The notes beneath the pieces were generated by a model. The model was given only the letters and a program-made list of their open reading frames with translations, ran no database searches and had not been told where the DNA came from. From contig JAKQKF010000534.1 of assembly GCA_029560815.1 (NCBI GenBank), forward strand, positions 1-25,019: a stretch of 25,019 bases of DNA, given 5' to 3'. Source of the DNA: a bacterium (GTDB lineage Bacteria > KSB1 > UBA2214). Position numbers and translations under genes: made by a program. Of this stretch, positions 20,588 through 25,019 are shown piece by piece. Numbering within the stretch: position 1 is the stretch's first letter; every line of letters starts with the position of its first letter.

Positions 20588-21109
20588 ATGAACAAGATCG
20601 GCACATTAAGCAATGTTGATGCCCTGAAAATGGCGATCCAGTGCAAGATGGATATGAAGCTCTATTACGATCGGGCCGCCACCCTGATTAAAAACGACGA
20701 CGCTACGGCCATTCTTCTCGGACTGGCCGCAAAGGAAGAGGCCCATCGCCTGCAGCTCATCCGGAAATACAGCTCCATCAGCGGCAAAAAAATCCTTTAC
20801 CTGAACCTCGGCAAAAAGCACAAGCTCGGCACCCTGATTCCCTGCGGCGATGATCCGAATGAGGCGATACGCAATACCAAAAAGAACGAGACCGAAATTA
20901 AGAATTTCTTTATCACCGTGTCACGGCGGATGTACCAGAGCGATATGCGTATGCTCTTCCGCGAGATCGCCCTTGAGGAAGAACAGCATATCGTACTGCT
21001 CGAATCTTCCTTTTGCGAACCCCTCAATCTGGATCAGCCGGCAGAGCGGAATGACGAAGGACTCTATCGTGAAATCGCCGATGCCAAAAATGTGAATTCG
21101 ACCTGGTAA
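20588..21109 (+). CDS. Ferritin-like (rubrerythrin-type domain) protein with an altered diiron site
   Basis: This 173-residue protein has the COG1633-type ferritin-like four-helix fold. The helix 2 motif E50-x-x-H53 (KEEAHRL), the helix 3 glutamate E101, and the helix 4 motif E131-x-x-H134 (EEEQH) are in place. At the expected helix 1 ligand position the sequence reads CKMDMKLYY, with K20 instead of Glu, although D22 is nearby. There is no C-terminal rubredoxin domain. The family handles peroxide or iron; a damaged diiron site could mean altered or lost redox activity. The binding site AAGGAGG lies 10 nt before the ATG. It is a single-gene unit with its own promoter, leader hairpin and terminator, next to Fe-S and flavodiiron genes, which fits an oxidative-stress role (inference). 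Confidence 0.75.
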   Translation: MNKIGTLSNVDALKMAIQCKMDMKLYYDRAATLIKNDDATAILLGLAAKEEAHRLQLIRKYSSISGKKILYLNLGKKHKLGTLIPCGDDPNEAIRNTKKNETEIKNFFITVSRRMYQSDMRMLFREIALEEEQHIVLLESSFCEPLNLDQPAERNDEGLYREIADAKNVNSTW

Positions 21110-21152
21110 ACAACGCCGCAGCTCCTCTCTAACGGAGCTCTCCTGTCTCACC

Positions 21153-21190
21153 CCGCCTCGATCTCCGCAAGAGTTGAGGCGGTTTTTTTT
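21153..21190 (+). terminator. Rho-independent terminator after the ferritin-like gene
   Basis: CCGCCTC (21153-21159) pairs with GAGGCGG (21176-21182), with extra CTC/GAG pairing inside the loop, followed by eight Ts (21183-21190). This is a textbook intrinsic terminator, 43 nt after the stop. Confidence 0.92.
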
Positions 21191-21232
21191 GGACGCGACG
21201 CATCCTGGCACCTCTATTCCATATTCATCGAT

Positions 21233-21276
21233 TTGCGCTTGATTTACAATATTTTATTTACTAATATTAAGCGCAA
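21233..21276 (+). promoter_or_regulatory. iscS promoter flanked by an 8-bp inverted repeat
   Basis: TTGATT (21239-21244) and TAATAT (21262-21267) are spaced by exactly 17 nt. The pair is bracketed by TTGCGCTT (21233-21240) and AAGCGCAA (21269-21276), a perfect inverted repeat with a 28-nt interval. The arms touch the -35 box and the start region, so a protein or DNA loop could control the promoter. It does not match the IscR type I or II sites that I know. Confidence 0.4.
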
Positions 21277-21327
21277 TCCGCGCCATCTGGCACGGGAAGG
21301 TGATCCTGTATCTGTTCGAGGAGCAGC

Positions 21328-22548
21328 ATGAAACCCGTATATCTCGATCATCACGCCACCACGCCTCTGGATGAAGAGGTCCTTGAGGCGATGATGCCCT
21401 ATCTCACCACCGAATTCGGTAATGCCTCCAGCAGCACCCACGACTATGGCCGCCGGGCACGCGCCGCCGTCGAAAAAGGCCGGGAAGAGGTGGCCGCCCT
21501 CATCGGCGCAGAACGGTCCGATGAGATCATCCTCACCAGCGGAGCGACCGAATCCGACAATCTCGCCATCAAAGGGCTGGCTTTGCAGCGCACGGACCAC
21601 AGCGGCCATATCATCACCATAGCGATTGAGCACAAAGCCATCCTCGATACCGCCCATTTCCTGGAGAAACAGGGATTCAGCCTCTCTTTTGTTCCCATCG
21701 ACCGCTATGGCCTCGTCGATCTGGATGCCCTGCGCAGCCTCATCCGGCCGGATACCTTTCTGATCACCATTCAGGCGGCCAACAGCGAAATCGGCACCAT
21801 CCAGCCCATCGACGAAATCGGCGCCATCGCCCGCGAACACAATATCCTCTTCCACACTGATGCCGTGCAGGCTCTTGGCAAAATGGAGATCAATGTAGTG
21901 CGCGACCATATCGACATGCTGTCGATATCCGGCCACAAAATTTATGGTCCCAAGGGCGTCGGCGCCCTCTATGTGCGCAAAGGCGTCCGCCTCCAGCCCA
22001 TTTTTCACGGCGGCGGCCACGAGATGGGCATGCGCTCGGGGACGCTCAATGTAGCCGGGGTCGTCGGCCTTGGCAAGGCGGCTTTCATCGCGGCAAGAGA
22101 TCTTGAGAGCGAAAGTGCCCGGCTCACCGGACTGCGCGAAAGGCTGCGCGCTGGCATCGAAAGCCGTATCGATCTGGTCCAGCTCAATGGCCATCCCACC
22201 CGCCGCCTGGCCAATAATCTGAATTTCAGCTTCTCCTTTGTCGAGGGAGAGTCTCTGATGCTCGGCTGCCGCGGTTTCGCCCTCTCCTCCGGATCGGCCT
22301 GCACCTCGGCTTCGCTGCAATCATCCTACGTGCTGCGCGCCCTGCAGATTCCCGATGCCCTCGCGCACTCTTCGATCCGCTTTGGATTGGGCAAAAGCAA
22401 TACCGCTGAACAAATTGATACCCTGCTCGATCTGCTTGTTAAAAATGTCAAACGCCTGCGCGAAATGTCGCCCCTCTATGATATGGCCAGGGAGGGGATA
22501 GACATTGAAAGCTTCTCCTGGGGCGCTCACGATCACCACAATCATTGA
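21328..22548 (+). CDS. iscS: Cysteine desulfurase (IscS/NifS family)
   Basis: This 406-residue PLP enzyme takes sulfur from cysteine and passes it to the IscU scaffold for Fe-S cluster assembly. YLDHHATTPLD opens the protein. K204 in SGHKIYGPKG is the PLP lysine, and C325 in SSGSACTSAS is the persulfide-forming cysteine on the mobile loop of class I (IscS-like) members. The usual VNNEIG segment reads ANSEIG. The C-terminus ends in a short His-rich tail (HDHHNH), not typical of the family and possibly metal-binding. The ATG at 21328 follows a CGAGGAG site. Its stop is 8 nt before the iscU start, and iscU and a 67-residue protein follow in the same operon. Confidence 0.92.
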   Translation: MKPVYLDHHATTPLDEEVLEAMMPYLTTEFGNASSSTHDYGRRARAAVEKGREEVAALIGAERSDEIILTSGATESDNLAIKGLALQRTDHSGHIITIAIEHKAILDTAHFLEKQGFSLSFVPIDRYGLVDLDALRSLIRPDTFLITIQAANSEIGTIQPIDEIGAIAREHNILFHTDAVQALGKMEINVVRDHIDMLSISGHKIYGPKGVGALYVRKGVRLQPIFHGGGHEMGMRSGTLNVAGVVGLGKAAFIAARDLESESARLTGLRERLRAGIESRIDLVQLNGHPTRRLANNLNFSFSFVEGESLMLGCRGFALSSGSACTSASLQSSYVLRALQIPDALAHSSIRFGLGKSNTAEQIDTLLDLLVKNVKRLREMSPLYDMAREGIDIESFSWGAHDHHNH

Positions 22549-22556
22549 GGATCGAT

Positions 22557-22964
22557 ATGGATGCATGGGATGAATACACCGAAGCGGTGATGGATCATTA
22601 TGAACACCCGCGCAATGTCGGCGTCGTTGAAAATCCCGACGGCGTGGGTATCGTCGGGAATCCGGCGTGCGGCGACGTTATGAAGCTGAGCATTCGCATC
22701 GAGGACGACCATATTGTGGATGCCAGGTTCAAGACCTTCGGCTGCGGAGCCGCCATCGCAACCAGCTCGATGGTGACCGAAATGGTCAAGGGCAAGACCC
22801 TCGATGAAGCCCTGCAAATTTCCAACAAGGCGGTGGCCCAGTCCCTCGGAGGTCTCCCCAAGATCAAAATGCACTGCAGTGTCCTCGCCGAGGACGCCCT
22901 CAAAGCAGCTATTGACGACTATCGCAAGAAGAAAAAGGACAAGAAACAGGAAGGAGCTGACTGA
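22557..22964 (+). CDS. iscU: Fe-S cluster scaffold protein (IscU/NifU N-terminal type)
   Basis: This 135-residue scaffold assembles Fe-S clusters from IscS-derived sulfur. All ligand residues are present: C38 and D40 (NPACGD), C63 (FGCGAA) and C107 (KMHCSVLAEDAL). The LPPVK motif that HscA recognises in proteobacterial IscU reads LPKIK (100-104), so dependence on an HscA chaperone is doubtful; no hscA or hscB is nearby. The C-terminus is a lysine-rich tail (KKKKDKKQ). I chose the ATG at 22557, with a GAGG site, over an in-frame TTG at 22545 that overlaps the iscS stop. The stop overlaps the next start by 1 nt (TGATG). Confidence 0.92.
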   Translation: MDAWDEYTEAVMDHYEHPRNVGVVENPDGVGIVGNPACGDVMKLSIRIEDDHIVDARFKTFGCGAAIATSSMVTEMVKGKTLDEALQISNKAVAQSLGGLPKIKMHCSVLAEDALKAAIDDYRKKKKDKKQEGAD

Positions 22965-23167
22965 TGGATGAACTCAAACTCTATCTGGTCTACCATCTCG
23001 GGATCAATCCCTGCTGGAACCTTCGCGTCGCACGTACTCCCGAAGAGGCACTCACTTCCTGCTTCCACCACTCTGACTCCGTCGGGGTCAATGACATGGA
23101 CGCGGGCAGCTGCCGGGTTGAGGAGATCAAACTGGAGGGCTATAAAATAAGGATCGAAAAGGTCTGA
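22964..23167 (+). CDS. 67-residue cysteine-containing protein of unknown function coupled to iscU
   Basis: I do not recognise this protein. Its 67 residues include three cysteines (C17 in NPCWN, C33 in SCFHH, C50 in GSC) and an adjacent histidine pair (H35-H36), a possible metal or cluster site. The predicted structure is mixed alpha/beta: a first strand (LKLYLVYHL), a helix around PEEALTSC and a C-terminal strand pair. It has no signal peptide or membrane helix. The start overlaps the iscU stop by one base and an AGGAG site sits 6 nt upstream, so translation is almost certainly coupled to iscU. A helper, adaptor or regulator of cluster assembly is the natural guess, but nothing in the sequence proves it. 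Confidence 0.8.
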   Translation: MDELKLYLVYHLGINPCWNLRVARTPEEALTSCFHHSDSVGVNDMDAGSCRVEEIKLEGYKIRIEKV

Positions 23168-23235
23168 GTGCGAACATAATGAAATATTATTGGCTCCTTT
23201 GGAGTTGATAGCTAAAGATTGAAGGAGGTTCTCGG

Positions 23236-24423
23236 ATGAAGCCTGTAATGATAAAAACTGGTGTCCACTGGATAGGCGCACTCCATCCCGACCTGCGCCT
23301 TTTTGATATCATTATGCAGACCAAAAATGGGACAACCTATAACAGCTATCTGGTCAAGGGAGAGCAAGTCGCCGTCATCGATACGGTCAAGGACAGGTTC
23401 AGCACTCCCTTTCTCGAACACATAGCCGGATTGACCGATTTCGAGCGCATCGCCTATATCGTTGTGCAGCACAACGAAATGGACCATTCCGGTTCTCTGG
23501 CGGCCCTGCTCGAAAAGGCCCCGCAGGCCCAGGTGATCTGTTCCAAACCTGCCGCCCGCTATGTCCAGAATATACTCAATCGCCCGGTACAAATTCGAAC
23601 CGTCGAAAACGGCGAGGTGATCGACCTCGGCGGCAAGAGTCTGCAGTTCTTTCCCGCTCCCTTTATCCACTGGCCCGATACCATGATGACCCTGGTGCCG
23701 GAGGATCATATCCTCTTCACATGCGACCTCTTCGGAGCCCACTTTTGCGACAGCCATCTCTTCAACGATCAGATAACCCGCGACACCTGGCCCGATCTTG
23801 AGCACTATTTCCGCACTATTATGCGTCCTTTCAAAAAATCGGTTCGCAACAGTCTGAAAAAAATCAGCGAACTTGATTTTGACACCATCGCTCCCAGTCA
23901 TGGGCCCATCCTGCGCACCGACCTGGCCAGATACCTCGAAGCCTACAACCACTGGTCCGAACCAACGCCGCCGAACGAGCCGCGCCAGCTCCTCGTTTAC
24001 TATGCCAGCGCCTATGGCAATACTGAAAGGATGGCGGCGGAAATCGCGCGCGGGGCTAAAGATGCCGGTGTCACCGTCAAGGTCTATGATACCATGGAGA
24101 TCGATATCAGCGACCATCTGGACCGCATCGAGGCCGCTGACGCTATCGCCATCGGCAGCCCCACCATCAACGGCGACGCGGTCAAGCCGGTCTGGGAATT
24201 TCTCGCCGGCCTCGCCACCCTCGACTTGAAAGGCAAAATCGGCGCGAGCTTCGGCTCCATGGGCTGGAGTGGCGAAGCAGTCTCTTTCCTCGATCAACGC
24301 CTCGCCAATCTCAAGCTCAAAGTGGTCCAGCCCGGCATCCAGGCTACCCTGGTCCCCGGGCCCGAAGAACTGAACAAATGCTATGACTTCGGGAAATCAC
24401 TCGCACAGGCTATGTTAACGTGA
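23236..24423 (+). CDS. Flavodiiron protein (FprA, A-type flavoprotein)
   Basis: This 395-residue enzyme reduces O2 to water or NO to N2O, protecting anaerobic metabolism. The N-terminal beta-lactamase-like domain (about 1-245) carries the diiron ligands H79-x-E81-x-D83-H84 (HNEMDH), with further ligands in the FTCDLFGAHFC and PSHGP regions and the usual FIHWPDTMMT motif. The C-terminal flavodoxin domain (about 250-395) has the FMN phosphate loop YYASAYGNTERMA (255-267). No extra rubredoxin or flavin-reductase domain is fused, so it needs an external electron donor. The ATG at 23236 has a strong AAGGAGG site. The gap of 68 nt after the 67-residue gene may hold a weak promoter. The lpd gene begins 38 nt downstream. 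Confidence 0.93.
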   Translation: MKPVMIKTGVHWIGALHPDLRLFDIIMQTKNGTTYNSYLVKGEQVAVIDTVKDRFSTPFLEHIAGLTDFERIAYIVVQHNEMDHSGSLAALLEKAPQAQVICSKPAARYVQNILNRPVQIRTVENGEVIDLGGKSLQFFPAPFIHWPDTMMTLVPEDHILFTCDLFGAHFCDSHLFNDQITRDTWPDLEHYFRTIMRPFKKSVRNSLKKISELDFDTIAPSHGPILRTDLARYLEAYNHWSEPTPPNEPRQLLVYYASAYGNTERMAAEIARGAKDAGVTVKVYDTMEIDISDHLDRIEAADAIAIGSPTINGDAVKPVWEFLAGLATLDLKGKIGASFGSMGWSGEAVSFLDQRLANLKLKVVQPGIQATLVPGPEELNKCYDFGKSLAQAMLT

Positions 24424-24461
24424 ACAATGCTGCTAACCACCAGACTAGTCAGGATTCCACT

Positions 24462-25019
24462 ATGGAAAAATTCGATCTCGCGGTCATCGGTTCAGGACCC
24501 GGCGGTTATGTAGCCGCCATTCGTGCCGCCCAGCTGGGCCTCAAAACAGCCGTCATCGAAAAAGCCGAACTCGGCGGCGTCTGCCTTAACTGGGGCTGCA
24601 TTCCAACCAAGGCTTTGCTCCACAGCGCCACCCTGCTCAACCATATTCAACATGCTGATGGCTTTGGAATTGTGACCTCCGGAGTTTCGGTCGATTATCC
24701 CAAAGTAATCAAGCACAGCCGCAGTGTCGCTTCACGCCTCTCCAAAGGTATCGAGTTTCTCTTTCGCAAGAACAAGATTACCACCATCGTGGGTACTGCA
24801 CGCCTGACAGCACCCGGGGCCATCAAGGTGACTGCCGCGGATAAAAGTGAACAGACGGTCGAGGCTAAAAATATTATAATTGCCACCGGCGCCCGCGCCC
24901 GTGCCATCCCGGGCGTTGCTTTTGACGGCGAACGTATCATCAGCAGCCGTGAGGCCATGGTGCTCGAGGAGCGCCCCGCCAGTCTGATCATCATCGGCGC
25001 CGGCGCCATCGGCGTCGAG
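24462..25019 (+). CDS. lpdA: Dihydrolipoamide dehydrogenase, N-terminal part (runs off window end)
   Basis: The first 186 residues of a flavoprotein disulfide reductase are visible. The FAD-binding loop GSGPGGY (10-16) is followed by the redox-active disulfide motif GGVCLNWGCIPTK (C41, C46) that marks dihydrolipoamide dehydrogenase. IIATGARARAIPG and the start of the NAD-binding loop GAGAIGVE at the window edge complete the pattern. The enzyme reoxidises lipoyl groups of 2-oxoacid dehydrogenase or glycine cleavage complexes with NAD+. The ATG at 24462 has an AGGA site and gives the correct N-terminus; an ATG at 24427 is out of frame. It follows the flavodiiron gene by 38 nt and may be co-transcribed, but the partner complex is not in the window. 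Confidence 0.92.
   Translation, partial: MEKFDLAVIGSGPGGYVAAIRAAQLGLKTAVIEKAELGGVCLNWGCIPTKALLHSATLLNHIQHADGFGIVTSGVSVDYPKVIKHSRSVASRLSKGIEFLFRKNKITTIVGTARLTAPGAIKVTAADKSEQTVEAKNIIIATGARARAIPGVAFDGERIISSREAMVLEERPASLIIIGAGAIGVE

Noticed and set aside
21205..21221. Second sigma-54-like match CTGGCAC-N5-TTCCA upstream of iscS
   Set aside because: The critical -12 GC is changed to CC, and a better sigma-70-type pair lies between it and the gene.
23190..23225. Promoter-like TTGGCT-17 nt-TAAAGA before the flavodiiron gene
   Set aside because: Both hexamers are weak and the start would fall too close to the start codon; not strong enough to list.
1..25019. CRISPR arrays, tRNA or rRNA genes, insertion sequences, att sites
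   Set aside because: No regularly spaced repeats, cloverleaf patterns, transposase/integrase motifs or long terminal repeats were seen by reading; a covariance-model scan would be decisive.

Overview
The window is 25 kb of chromosomal-looking DNA from a Gram-negative-type bacterium. The evidence for that is a lipobox and signal peptides on exported proteins, a periplasmic-binding-protein metal transporter, and a good sigma-54 (-24/-12) promoter match. The sequence is fairly GC-rich (estimated by eye, not computed), densely coding, with short intergenic gaps and many 1-8 nt gene overlaps. I saw no tRNA, rRNA, CRISPR array, transposase or integrase. The mix (NifS/IscU, flavodiiron protein, ferritin-like protein, AmgK/MurU-like pair, plant-like S9 glutamyl endopeptidase, DUF4254) suggests an anaerobe or facultative anaerobe from a sparsely sampled lineage related to the FCB group (Calditrichota/KSB1-like). 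That placement is inference only.

Layout. 1-127 (-): start of an exported protein behind a sigma-54-type promoter. 393-3767 (+): a short-chain dehydrogenase followed by a zinc/manganese ABC transporter (binding lipoprotein, ATPase, permease), with a candidate operator in the upstream promoter. 3825-5345 (-): an acyl-CoA/acyl-ACP synthetase-like enzyme with a clear terminator and a promoter overlapped by a 29-bp palindrome. 5619-8054 (-): a secreted S9 serine peptidase of the glutamyl endopeptidase type. 8355-9577 (+): a CorA-like transporter and an orphan zinc-finger anti-sigma-like protein.

9603-15824 (+) is the most interesting block. A canonical promoter followed directly by a perfect 24-bp palindrome precedes lexA. 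After lexA come a Y-family polymerase homologue that has lost two of three catalytic carboxylates but carries a beta-clamp motif (ImuB-like), a GNAT-fold protein overlapping it by 8 nt, and a DnaE2/ImuC-type polymerase. This looks like an SOS mutagenesis cassette in which the usual ImuA is absent and an acetyltransferase-like gene sits in its place.

15906-16922 (+) is an adenosine deaminase family enzyme. 17010-19221 (-) is a three-gene overlapping operon of sugar kinase-like (AmgK-like), stand-alone RapZ C-terminal domain, and nucleotidyltransferase (MurU-like) genes, probably for amino-sugar/cell-wall recycling or nucleotide-sugar synthesis. 19530-20168 (+) is a DUF4254 protein. 20588-21109 (+) is a ferritin-like protein with a rho-independent terminator. 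21328-25019 (+) holds iscS, iscU, a 67-residue cysteine-containing protein, a flavodiiron protein and the start of a dihydrolipoamide dehydrogenase, together a Fe-S assembly and oxygen/NO-detoxification neighbourhood.
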